Source: an uncultured Bacilli bacterium (lineage in GTDB: Bacteria > Bacillota_I > Bacilli_A > RFN20 > CAG-826). From it: 42,784 nt of DNA. The notes under the pieces were generated by a model. That model was not told the DNA's origin. It saw only the letters and a list, made by a program, of their open reading frames with translations, and did not search any database. The stretch covers positions 1 to 42,784 of the forward strand of contig CANQQL010000007.1 of the NCBI GenBank assembly GCA_947625975.1, given 5' to 3'. The translations under genes were made by a program, and so were the position numbers. Below are positions 28,741 to 38,487 of the stretch, piece by piece. Within the stretch, counting starts at the first letter, position 1. Each line of letters starts with the position of its first letter.

Positions 28741-30246
28741 ATGAAAAAAAGGTCAATTTTATTTATTTCGATGGCTCTTGTTGCGGGAATGCTTGTCGGT
28801 TGTAACAAGGACCAAAATTCAACATCGTTGGAAGATTCAAGAACTTCCACATCTACCGAACTTTCAGTGTCGACGGGAGATCAATCAACTCCGACAGAAA
28901 AAGTGGTTACTGGTATTGAAATTGGAAATTATCCAACTAAAACCGAATATGATGTGGGAGATACGTTAGATCTTAGTGGTTTGACTATTATTGTTTATTA
29001 CTCTGACGGCACAGATGACGAGATTACTGCAACCATGGAAATGGTTAAAACAATGCCGGATTTGTCTTCTGCAGGAGAAAAGAAAGTTGTTCTCATGTAT
29101 GAAGGATTTGAAACTGATTATAAGATTCAAGTAAAAGGTGAAAAAATCCAACCTACTATTAGTTTCACTATTGAAAGTGGAAGTAAGTTTTATTTGGATG
29201 AGGCACCTTTAATTGATGCATTAGTGGACCCAAGTGATGCAGAATATTCTACTCATTATACAAATGCCGATGATGAAAATCTTGGAGATACAATGCCAAC
29301 AGAACCTGGTGCTTATTCATTTGTATGTGAAGTAGTTGAAAATGATAAGTATTTGGCAAACAAAGCTTGGGTTACTTTTACGCTTTTGGAAAAGAATGAT
29401 AAAGTAACGCCAACATTTAGTTTTACATATCTAAAAGATGATGTAGAAACTCCATTAGAAAACGGCACACACTTTGTCGAAGGAAAGGTACCTACATTTA
29501 CCGCAAAAGCGGATCAAGCAGATGCTGAAGTTGAAGTTTTCTATACGAAAGATGATGGGGCCACTAATTTAGGAAGTGAAGCACCAACAACCGAAGGAAC
29601 ATATGCTATAAATATTAAATCTGTGGAAAATGAACAATATAATGAAAGTTCAGCGTTCAGATGGTATGTAATAGATAAAGCACCTGATGTAGATCAAACA
29701 GCTGTTCATCTTGTGGGCGATGAAGTTGCTTTTACCTATGATGGACAACCACATACACCGGTATGGCACTTTGAAAATGATGAAAATGAACGAGTAGATG
29801 ATGTTCAATATACTGCTCACTATAGTTCAGATGATACCGGATATAATAGTGATCAAGCGCCAACTGCAGCAGCGTGGTATTCGATAAGCATTACAATTAC
29901 TGATGAACGATATGTACTAAGTGGTGCTTCTTGGATTGTTTTCCATATTGACAGTCCCAAAACCACTTTAACTCCAACCGTGACCTTTACTTTTGAATCT
30001 GGGGACACTTTCTACTATGATGGTACGGGTGAAAAACCACTTATTGATGTTTTGGTAGAGCCTGATACAGTTACCTATAAAACTTATTTTGAACAAGAAG
30101 TAGATGGTAAACAAGTAAACTTAGGAACTGAAATTCCAACAGAACCGGGAACCTATTCATTTATTTGTGAAACAGATGCAAATGGTGAATATGAAGCAAC
30201 AAGAAATTGGAAATGGTTTAGAATTGCTGCACCTATTAATGCATGA
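28741..30246 (+). CDS. lipoprotein with Big_3-like domain and alternating MBG-like repeats; N-terminal part of an interrupted GH16 protein
   Basis: Lipobox (AGMLVGC), S/T-rich linker, VTGIEIGNYPTKTEYDVGDTLDLSGLTIIVYYSDG (Big_3-like), repeats ending at TGA 30244-30246; next ORF is in the same frame with no gap. Confidence 0.8.
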   Translation: MKKRSILFISMALVAGMLVGCNKDQNSTSLEDSRTSTSTELSVSTGDQSTPTEKVVTGIEIGNYPTKTEYDVGDTLDLSGLTIIVYYSDGTDDEITATMEMVKTMPDLSSAGEKKVVLMYEGFETDYKIQVKGEKIQPTISFTIESGSKFYLDEAPLIDALVDPSDAEYSTHYTNADDENLGDTMPTEPGAYSFVCEVVENDKYLANKAWVTFTLLEKNDKVTPTFSFTYLKDDVETPLENGTHFVEGKVPTFTAKADQADAEVEVFYTKDDGATNLGSEAPTTEGTYAINIKSVENEQYNESSAFRWYVIDKAPDVDQTAVHLVGDEVAFTYDGQPHTPVWHFENDENERVDDVQYTAHYSSDDTGYNSDQAPTAAAWYSISITITDERYVLSGASWIVFHIDSPKTTLTPTVTFTFESGDTFYYDGTGEKPLIDVLVEPDTVTYKTYFEQEVDGKQVNLGTEIPTEPGTYSFICETDANGEYEATRNWKWFRIAAPINA

Positions 30247-31116
30247 ATGCAACAAGTAACACTTGTTCCTGATGTTGTGGCGTTTGAGGTAGATAAATTA
30301 CCTCACGCCCCAACATTCCATTTTGAAAATAAGAATTCCGAAGTTTTGGAGAATATACCTTGCCGTGTGCATTACACAAGCGAAAACAATGGCTACGATA
30401 GTGATGTTCCTCCATCATTGCCTGAATACTATGCCGCCACAGTTACTTTAACAAATACTGAAAAGTATGAACTTGTAGGAAACAATTGGTTTGTATTCCA
30501 CATTGATCCTAAAAAAGAAGGCTATGAAAATTTAGTAAATAATTTTGAAGCGGTCAGTAGAGTATGGGGAACAGATGGGAACAATGGTGTCGATGAGAAC
30601 AATGTTACTTTGAACACAAATAATGTAACTTTTACTGCCTATGGGGCTACAAGAACCGGAGCGGCTCTTGAATCAAAAGATTATTATGATCAAGGGAGTT
30701 TTGAGTTTGTGGCTTCCACAAATGCAAAAAGTGGAGTATGTATGGCTTTTTGGACTTTCTTTTATGCAAATAATGGGGAAGTAAATAACGAAATTGATTT
30801 TGAATTATTTGAACAAAATTCCATTATTTATTCTTCATATACAAGTGAAGATATTGATAAGCAAACACATGTTTACGATAATGTTGATTTTGATATTTCG
30901 GCAGATAAAATACATACTTATCGCTTTGATTGGTATAAAGGAGAAAAAGTAGAGTTTTATATCGATGAAATATTAGTCTGTACGATTAATGAAAATGTTC
31001 CGACTACGCCAATGAAAGTTTGGATAGGGGCATGGTGCCCTAGTTGGGCGGGTAATCCGACAGATGAAGTTTCAACGATGACAGTATATTCGTTTATTTA
31101 TAAAAGTTTTAATTAA
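30247..31116 (+). pseudogene. GH16-family glycoside hydrolase, C-terminal part of the protein begun at 28741 (split by in-frame TGA)
   Basis: First ~85 aa continue the MBG-like repeat of the upstream ORF; VNNEIDFELFE (ExDxE), HTYRFDWYKGEKVEFYIDE; no SD and no signal peptide. Confidence 0.7.
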
Positions 31117-31137
31117 TTAAAAAGGTGTTGATATTTG

Positions 31138-32556
31138 ATGAAAAATAATATTAAGTTTGGTACAGGTGGATTTCGTGGAATTATAGGAGAGACATTTACA
31201 AAGTATAACATTCAACTTATTGCTCAAGCGATAAGTAATCTAATTATTGAAGATAAATCGACAAAACCAGTTGTTATTGGTTATGATTATCGTTTTTTAT
31301 CTAATAAAGCAGCTGAATGGATGAGCGAAGTTTTTGCTTACAATAAAATTCCTATTTTACTATCAAATAGTCCTGTACCGACACCCGCAGTCATGTTTAT
31401 GACGAAATCGTTGGAAAATGATTATGGTGTAATGATAACTGCCTCCCATAATCCGTATTATTTTAATGGTATTAAGGTATTTCAAAGACAAGGCATGGAT
31501 GCGGATATTGGACTTACAACAAGGATTGAGTCTCAATTTGAAAAAATCGAAGAAGTGCATAAAAAACCAATCGAACTTGCTATTAAAGATAGTAGTGTTA
31601 AAGTAGTGTCCTTCTTGACCGACTATGTAGTTTCCATAAAAAAATGGATCTCACCAAAAGTATATGGTAGTGATATTCGCGTACTTTTTGATAATTTACA
31701 TGGAGTTGGAGGCCGATCTTTAATCTACATCGCTAAGGAATTAGATTTAAAGAACTTTCGAACAATTGGAAAATCTCAAGATGCCTTTTTTGGCAATAAG
31801 TTACCGAATCCAACTCGTGAGAATATGGAAAGTGATCGGAAGTATTTGAAACATGAAAGATATGATTGTGTTTTAGGCCTTGATTCTGATGGCGATCGTT
31901 TGGGTATTTTAGATGAATTAGGTAATTATGTTGATAGTAATGAACTTTTAGCATGTATCTATTATTATTTGGTTAAGTATCGTGGCATGCAGGGAGATAG
32001 CGTAAAAAATTGCGCGACATCAAATTTAGTAAATCGCGTAACGGAAAAATTCGGCTATAAATGCCATGAAGTTGATGTGGGATTTAAAAATATTTCCGGA
32101 AAAATGATGGAAGTTGATGCACTGCTAGGCGGAGAATCATCGGGTGGATTAACGGTTCGCGGTTATTTGTATGGAAAGGATTCATCATTTGCCGCTAGTT
32201 TGTTTATCGAAATGCTAGTCGTTATGGAAAAAACAGTTTCAAATATTGTTAAAGAAGTTCGGGATTTTGCAGGTTTTTATCATGCAATTTTAGAAGACAA
32301 TATTTCTTATCATAACGAAGAATCTGTATTGCACTATGTTCGCACAAAAAATATCGACTTTCCCGATCAAATAATTAAAAAAGAAAAATTTGGGAAAAAC
32401 ATCAAATATTACTTCAATAATGATTGTTGGGTGCTCTTAAGGTGTTCGGGAACAGAACCAGTTTTAAGAATTTTTGTGGAAATGGAAACGGAAGAAAAAG
32501 CTCAACAATATTTAAAAATCTTAAAAAATTATGTGAAATCTGTTGATACATATTAA
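31138..32556 (+). CDS. phosphohexomutase (PGM/PMM/PNGM superfamily)
   Basis: FGTGGFRG, MITASHNPYYFNGIK (phosphoserine loop), GLDSDGDRLG (metal loop), GGESSGG (sugar loop), RCSGTEPVLRIFVE (phosphate loop). Start moved from TTG 31135 to ATG 31138. Confidence 0.92.
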   Translation: MKNNIKFGTGGFRGIIGETFTKYNIQLIAQAISNLIIEDKSTKPVVIGYDYRFLSNKAAEWMSEVFAYNKIPILLSNSPVPTPAVMFMTKSLENDYGVMITASHNPYYFNGIKVFQRQGMDADIGLTTRIESQFEKIEEVHKKPIELAIKDSSVKVVSFLTDYVVSIKKWISPKVYGSDIRVLFDNLHGVGGRSLIYIAKELDLKNFRTIGKSQDAFFGNKLPNPTRENMESDRKYLKHERYDCVLGLDSDGDRLGILDELGNYVDSNELLACIYYYLVKYRGMQGDSVKNCATSNLVNRVTEKFGYKCHEVDVGFKNISGKMMEVDALLGGESSGGLTVRGYLYGKDSSFAASLFIEMLVVMEKTVSNIVKEVRDFAGFYHAILEDNISYHNEESVLHYVRTKNIDFPDQIIKKEKFGKNIKYYFNNDCWVLLRCSGTEPVLRIFVEMETEEKAQQYLKILKNYVKSVDTY

Positions 32557-32573
32557 AAGTTGGGTGAGGACAT

Positions 32574-35111
32574 ATGGCATTAAAAAGCATTCTAGAAAAA
32601 GATGTAAATAAACTTTTTCAAAAAATCAATAAACTAAAAAAATCTAAAACAGATGACAATTATCTTTTAGAAAATACATACTTTTTAGATGATGGTCGTG
32701 TACTTTGTGAAGATCGTACGTTTGGTGTATCGAGATTTCCTTATGGCACAGATGGATTTACGCTTTGGGCTTATTCATCAGGACATATTTCGATTAATGA
32801 ATCAACATTTTATATTGTTTTACCTTCCGAAGAAGGTAAAGAACCATACCTGGCATTTTTTGCAGGAGAAAAAGCAAAAGATGACACATATATTCCTATC
32901 ACTCTTTTAGGAAGAGCAAAAAATCCTTTAGAAAAGGGAGTAGAACGATATTGTGTATATGCAAAAGATTGCGTTTATTATTTAACAAAAACAAAAAGAT
33001 GTCTTTATGCGGTAAGAGCTTTTGTGACTGATGATAAGCAAGTTAGTTTTTCGCTTTTTGCTAAAAACAAAACCAATCAGGATATGGAAATTTATTTGTC
33101 GTCTTATTTAAATTGCCTTTTTAAATATTCAAATGGCGAGTCAATGGAAACTAAATGGTTTAAAAAGTGTTCTTATGAAAATGATACCTTTAGTTTTGAA
33201 TCACCTGAGGACTTAGATCGCATGACGCATGTGTTAAATTTTGGCATAATAAAAAGAGAATTACTCGGTAATCCCCTTTCTATTCATAACACAACTTCAA
33301 GAAGTGTATATATGGGGAATAGAGAAAATCAATTGGTAAATTCGGTTCCTTTAAGAGAAGGAAAATTCAAAAGAGAAAAACTTGTTACGCACTTTACAGA
33401 TACAGCGATTGCAGGGGATATTCTTAAATATAATTTAAAAGCAAAAGAAAATGTTGTAGTCAATTACACGATTTGTTTCTCACATAGCCAAGAAAAAAAT
33501 GCACTGCAACTTAAAAATAGTTTAAGTTTTATCGATGTGGAAAAACTTTTGGAAGTTAAAAGAAGACAAATTTTAAAAAAAGATCGTGACCAGGAAATGC
33601 TTAAAATACATTTTGAGAACTGGAATAGTCACAAAATTAATACCAATGTTTTAAATAGGTTTTTGGAATATGTTATTTATCAAACAGAATATTGCGGACT
33701 TGCTAAAAATTCCGGAGCTTTGTTTTTAGGTGTACGGGATGTAATGCAACAAATCGAGGCAGCTTTAATTTGGAACCCCAAGGCATGTAGAGCGAAAATT
33801 CTAGAAGTATTGAGCTTCATAGATCCCTCAGGCAATCCTCCAAGACAATATTCCATTCCGCCGAAAGGCACGAATCCACGCATGGATTTAAGAGATTTTA
33901 TCGATCAAGGAGTTTGGATTATTACTACTTTATATGCTTATTTAGCCTATACACAAGATTACCAAATTCTTGATGAAGTAATTGGATATTATGAACGCAA
34001 AGAAGGTGGATATGCAGTTTTATCCACACGTCGTGATAGTGTTTTACAACATCTTATTCAAGTGATGAATTATTTAATAACTCATATTGATCCTACGACA
34101 AAATGTTTAAGAGCAATGTATGGAGATTGGAATGATGCTTTAGATGGTCTTGGAATTTCAAGTGATAAAGGTCAAAAATATGGAGATGGAGTTTCAGTCA
34201 TGGCCTCTTTGCAATTATTTGCGAATTTGAAAGAGATGATAGAAATTCTTACTAAGATTCAAAAACATACCGAGCTTATTGATATTTATAGTAATATACG
34301 CAATGAACTTCGTGAGGGGCTAAATAAATATGCAATTGTAGAAAAAGATGGGCACAAAAAAGTTATTCATGGTTGGGGTGAACATCGTTCGTATTTAGTT
34401 GGTAGTTTTTCTGATGTTGATGGGAAATCACGCTGTTCATGCACGGCGAATGCTTTTTATGTAATTTCCGATTTATACAAAGATGGAAAAGTAGATAAAA
34501 AAGATATTTTAACTGCTTATCACCAACTTGACTCAAAATATGGGTTTAAAACTTTTGAACCATTCTTTGCAGCAGATTGTGAAGGTGTAGGAAGAATTGT
34601 CAGACTTCCAATCGGAACAGCGGAAAATGGAGCGACATATATTCATTGTGCTTTATTTGGTGTTTTATCTTTATTTTATTTAGAAGAAGAGGAATGGGCT
34701 TTTGAACAATTAGAAAAACTATTGCCTTTAACTCATAAATGCTTGACGACAACCCCATTTGTAATGCCCAATTCTTATTCTCTTAATGAAGAGGAGGATA
34801 TGGACGGTGAATCAATGTCAGATTGGTACACCGGCTCGGCGAATACGCTTTTAAAAATTTTAATTAAAGGATTATTTGGCGTTAAAGTAACCTTAGATAA
34901 CGTAGAAATTAAAATAAGAAAACACTATCCTTCACAAAAGTGTTCAATTTCCTTCAAAGCACAAAATCGTCTTATTTCTATTCATTATAATAATTTGAAA
35001 AATACTAAGCGATGTGTAATGGTTAATGGTCAAGAGACAAAGGAAGAGTGTCTTATTATTGATAAGAAAATTTTTAAAAATTCAGATATTAAAATTGAAA
35101 TTATTGATTAG
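32574..35111 (+). CDS. GH94-like (clan GH-Q; GH94/GH149/GH161-type) beta-glycoside phosphorylase
   Basis: FGVSRFPYGTDGFTLWAYSSGHISIN, GVRDVMQQIEA, MYGDWNDALDGLG (catalytic DWND region), GTAENGATYIHC, DWYTGSANTLLK motifs. Confidence 0.85.
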   Translation: MALKSILEKDVNKLFQKINKLKKSKTDDNYLLENTYFLDDGRVLCEDRTFGVSRFPYGTDGFTLWAYSSGHISINESTFYIVLPSEEGKEPYLAFFAGEKAKDDTYIPITLLGRAKNPLEKGVERYCVYAKDCVYYLTKTKRCLYAVRAFVTDDKQVSFSLFAKNKTNQDMEIYLSSYLNCLFKYSNGESMETKWFKKCSYENDTFSFESPEDLDRMTHVLNFGIIKRELLGNPLSIHNTTSRSVYMGNRENQLVNSVPLREGKFKREKLVTHFTDTAIAGDILKYNLKAKENVVVNYTICFSHSQEKNALQLKNSLSFIDVEKLLEVKRRQILKKDRDQEMLKIHFENWNSHKINTNVLNRFLEYVIYQTEYCGLAKNSGALFLGVRDVMQQIEAALIWNPKACRAKILEVLSFIDPSGNPPRQYSIPPKGTNPRMDLRDFIDQGVWIITTLYAYLAYTQDYQILDEVIGYYERKEGGYAVLSTRRDSVLQHLIQVMNYLITHIDPTTKCLRAMYGDWNDALDGLGISSDKGQKYGDGVSVMASLQLFANLKEMIEILTKIQKHTELIDIYSNIRNELREGLNKYAIVEKDGHKKVIHGWGEHRSYLVGSFSDVDGKSRCSCTANAFYVISDLYKDGKVDKKDILTAYHQLDSKYGFKTFEPFFAADCEGVGRIVRLPIGTAENGATYIHCALFGVLSLFYLEEEEWAFEQLEKLLPLTHKCLTTTPFVMPNSYSLNEEEDMDGESMSDWYTGSANTLLKILIKGLFGVKVTLDNVEIKIRKHYPSQKCSISFKAQNRLISIHYNNLKNTKRCVMVNGQETKEECLIIDKKIFKNSDIKIEIID

Positions 35112-35120
35112 AGGAAGATT

Positions 35121-35852
35121 ATGAAATTATTTGTATTAAAAGAAAAGGATATAAATGAGAAAGTAGCCAATGAGATTGTTTCATTAGTAAATGAAAAACC
35201 ATCTTGTGTTCTTGGACTTGCAACAGGAAGCACACCATTGGGTGTTTATAAAGCGTTAATACAAAAATACGCTAATAATGAAGTATCTTTTAAAAATGTT
35301 CATACTTATAACCTCGATGAATATGTAGGGTTATCTTTAAATGATAAGCAGTCTTATCATTATTACATGAAAAAAGTTTTATTTGATCATATTGATATTG
35401 ATCTAAATAATACCCATGTTCCTAATGGTGTTGATGTCGATAAATCACTAAAAGGCTATGATGAAGAAATAAAAAATGCTGGGGGGATTGATTTACAAAT
35501 ACTAGGAATAGGCAGTAATGGACATATTGCTTTTAATGAACCGGGTACCTCATTCTCGAGTTTGACGCATATAGTTAATTTAAATAAGTCAACCATAGAA
35601 GATAATTCGCGGTTCTTTACAAGTATTGATGAAGTACCAAAGCAGGCCATAACAATGGGGATTTCATCAATTATGAATGCAAAGAAGATTATTTTAATTG
35701 CTCTAGGAGAACATAAAGCTGAGGCAATCAAAAGACTTTTTCAAGATAGTATTAGGGAAGATTTTCCGGCTTCGATTTTAAAAACTCATCCTAATGTCGA
35801 AATTTATTGCGATGCTTTAGCGGCTAAATATCTAAAGCAGGAGGTTAAATAA
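35121..35852 (+). CDS. nagB: glucosamine-6-phosphate deaminase
   Basis: LGLATGSTPLGVYKALI, NLDEYVGL, LGIGSNGHIAFNEPGTSF, TMGISSIMNAKKIILIALGEHKAEAI. Confidence 0.97.
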   Translation: MKLFVLKEKDINEKVANEIVSLVNEKPSCVLGLATGSTPLGVYKALIQKYANNEVSFKNVHTYNLDEYVGLSLNDKQSYHYYMKKVLFDHIDIDLNNTHVPNGVDVDKSLKGYDEEIKNAGGIDLQILGIGSNGHIAFNEPGTSFSSLTHIVNLNKSTIEDNSRFFTSIDEVPKQAITMGISSIMNAKKIILIALGEHKAEAIKRLFQDSIREDFPASILKTHPNVEIYCDALAAKYLKQEVK

Positions 35853-37000
35853 TGTTTGGCTTTAAAAACGCTCTGGTTATGGTGGAAAATCTAGGCATAA
35901 TAAGGACGAACTTACAAATTAAAGATGGTAAGTTTTATTCATTTAATGATGATAAAACATTAAAAACTATCAGAGATGATTTAATAATTGTACCAGGATT
36001 TATTGATGAGCATATGCATGGTGCGAATGGATCGGATGTTATGTATGGCACCCAAGAGGCTTTAGAAAATATCTCTAAATCAATCGTGCAAGATGGAGTT
36101 ACAAGTTTTCTGGCAACCACGATGACGATGAGTGAAAGTGAAATTACCAAAGCCTTAAGAAATATCGGGAATTGCTTTAACTCAGGCCTTAATGGCGCTA
36201 ATTTATTAGGCGCTCATTTGGAAGGACCGTTTATTTCTCAAAAATATTGTGGCGCACAGAGTCCTCTTAACATAAAAAAACCAAGTGTGTTATTAATGGA
36301 TAAATTTTACAAAGCTTCCAAGCAAAAGATTAAAATGGTAACTTTTGCCTATGAAGAAGCAGAAGATGATTTTGTAAATTATCTGAAGCAACATAATATT
36401 GTGGCAAGTATTGGACATAGTGATTGTTCCAGTGCATGTTTGCAAGAGGGCATAAAACAAGGAATTTCTTGTTCTACACATACTTATAATGCGATGCGCG
36501 GTATTCATCATCGTGATGTAGGTATCGTAGGAGAAGTAATGATAAAGGAGAATATATATGCGGAAATAATTTGTGATTTACATCATGTGAGTGCTGAGGC
36601 TATTAAATTGCTTTATAAATGTAAAGGGAAAGATAAGATTGTACTTATTACCGATTCAATGGAAGCAAGATATTTGCCAGATGGAGAATATTCTCTTGGT
36701 GGACAGAGTGTTTGTGTTTCGAAAGGCACTGCAAGATTAAAAAATGGAACTCTAGCGGGATCTATCTTAAAAATGAATGAGGCAATTAGAAACATTCGAA
36801 AAGTTTTGAATATTTCATTTGCGGAAGCTATAGATATGGCCACTATCAATCCTGCGAAAAATTTAAATATTGATGATAAAAAGGGCTCCATCAAACTTAA
36901 TAAAGATGCCGATTTTGTAATTGTTGATGAAGATTATAATGTATACGCCACTTTTGTAGGCGGTAAGCAAGTGTATAAAGGAGGAAATTATGAAATATAA
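35852..37000 (+). CDS. nagA: N-acetylglucosamine-6-phosphate deacetylase
   Basis: PGFIDEHMHGANGSDVMYG, GAHLEGPFIS, IGHSDCSS, STHTYNAMRGIHHRDVGIVGE, ITDSMEA, AGSILKMNEAIRN. Confidence 0.96.
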   Translation: MFGFKNALVMVENLGIIRTNLQIKDGKFYSFNDDKTLKTIRDDLIIVPGFIDEHMHGANGSDVMYGTQEALENISKSIVQDGVTSFLATTMTMSESEITKALRNIGNCFNSGLNGANLLGAHLEGPFISQKYCGAQSPLNIKKPSVLLMDKFYKASKQKIKMVTFAYEEAEDDFVNYLKQHNIVASIGHSDCSSACLQEGIKQGISCSTHTYNAMRGIHHRDVGIVGEVMIKENIYAEIICDLHHVSAEAIKLLYKCKGKDKIVLITDSMEARYLPDGEYSLGGQSVCVSKGTARLKNGTLAGSILKMNEAIRNIRKVLNISFAEAIDMATINPAKNLNIDDKKGSIKLNKDADFVIVDEDYNVYATFVGGKQVYKGGNYEI

Positions 37001-38474
37001 AAAGATAGTATTATTTTTGACATTGTTTATGACATCTTGTAGTTGTTCAACGGGAGGGAATAGCCAAAGTGTAAGTACAAATCCTAAAGAATTAGTATAC
37101 GATGCGTCTTTGCCGAAAGTTGAAAGAGATAATTTTGAATTTGAACCTAAAACATATGAAGACTTTCCAACAGATTTAGAGGAAACTACGGGTTTAACTT
37201 ATGAGTTAAGTGAGGATCAATCATTTTACAAAGTAAGTGGTGCAACTAGTTTTTATGGAGCAAAATTAGTAATACCGGCATACCACAATAATCTACCAGT
37301 AAAAGAAATAGCATCAGAAGGATTTGCTTATAAAAATTGGCTTAGTGAAGTTTATATTCCTGAGACCATCGAAAAATTCGGTGCAGGGGCATTCAATAGT
37401 GCACCCAGATTAACAAAAATTTATTTTAATGCAAAGAGTTTAGAAGATTTTGAAGGCAGAAACTGGGTTTTTTTACCTGTGGAAAATGCTACGAATGAAA
37501 TAGATTTATATATTGGACCAAGTGTTGAAAGAATTCCTAATAGATTCTTCTTCCCTCTTTCAACTTCTCCGGATCGTGTAGTTAATTTGAAAAATATATA
37601 TTTTTCTAAAAACTCAAAATTAAAATCTATTGGTGATTATGCCTTTTATAAATCAAAAAATGTTGTAATTAATGATTTACCAGATACAGTTGAGTCCATT
37701 GGTAATTATGCGTTTTATGAAGCGAATAGTGAAAATCTTAATCTTTCTGCATCTTTAAAATCAATAGGACAATATGCTTTTGCTTTTAATGAGAATTTGA
37801 AGCATGTTAAGTTTTATGACTCTCTAGAGTCAATAGATTCACAAGCCTTTTATAATTGTCATCAATTAGTGGAAGCAGATTTATCGAATACTAAAATTAC
37901 CACAATTGGCACTAGTGCGTTTAGAAATTGTGTGTCTATGAAAAATATTATGCTTCCGGATACTTTAAAAACTATTGAGAAACGAACTTTTGAAAATTGC
38001 GGAATAGAAGTATTAGATCTTCCTCTTAATTTACAAGTAATCGAAGAAGATGCTTTTAAACAATGTGGAGTACTTCGAGCCATAAAATTGAATGCTAATT
38101 TAATTACCATTAAAAATGGTGCTTTTGAAGGAGCGGTAAATGTAACAAAATTAGTTGTTTCTTCAATAGAACTTAATAATTTTGAAGCTGGTAATATGAT
38201 TTTCGCATCCTTAGGATCGAATACGGATGGAGTAGAAGTTATTTTCCTTAATACTGTTAAAAATATTCCAGAAAGAATGTTTTTTCCAAATGCCAATGAG
38301 GATTTAGATCCAAAAATTCAAAGAGTGGTGTTACTTAAATCGTTACAAAAGATAGGAAATTATGCCTTCTTTGAATTGAAAGTTGATAAAGTTGATTATG
38401 AAGGCAGTAACGAGCAATTACGTAGCATTGATATGGGTAATAATGTATTAAACATTGAATGCTACAATAAATAA
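36990..38474 (+). CDS. BspA-type leucine-rich-repeat surface lipoprotein
   Basis: Lipobox (LFMTSC); LRR_5 units such as LKSIGDYAFYKSKNVVINDLPDTVESIGNYAFYEANSENLNLSASLKSIGQYAF. Confidence 0.88.
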   Translation: MKYKKIVLFLTLFMTSCSCSTGGNSQSVSTNPKELVYDASLPKVERDNFEFEPKTYEDFPTDLEETTGLTYELSEDQSFYKVSGATSFYGAKLVIPAYHNNLPVKEIASEGFAYKNWLSEVYIPETIEKFGAGAFNSAPRLTKIYFNAKSLEDFEGRNWVFLPVENATNEIDLYIGPSVERIPNRFFFPLSTSPDRVVNLKNIYFSKNSKLKSIGDYAFYKSKNVVINDLPDTVESIGNYAFYEANSENLNLSASLKSIGQYAFAFNENLKHVKFYDSLESIDSQAFYNCHQLVEADLSNTKITTIGTSAFRNCVSMKNIMLPDTLKTIEKRTFENCGIEVLDLPLNLQVIEEDAFKQCGVLRAIKLNANLITIKNGAFEGAVNVTKLVVSSIELNNFEAGNMIFASLGSNTDGVEVIFLNTVKNIPERMFFPNANEDLDPKIQRVVLLKSLQKIGNYAFFELKVDKVDYEGSNEQLRSIDMGNNVLNIECYNK

Positions 38475-38487
38475 GGAGAAATAGTCA

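Noticed and set aside
28741-31116. TGA as tryptophan (Mycoplasma code 4) explaining the in-frame TGA
   Set aside because: Tryptophan is encoded by TGG throughout the window, long ORFs lack internal TGA, and TGA appears as a normal terminator at 5706 and 41652 (the latter followed immediately by TAG).
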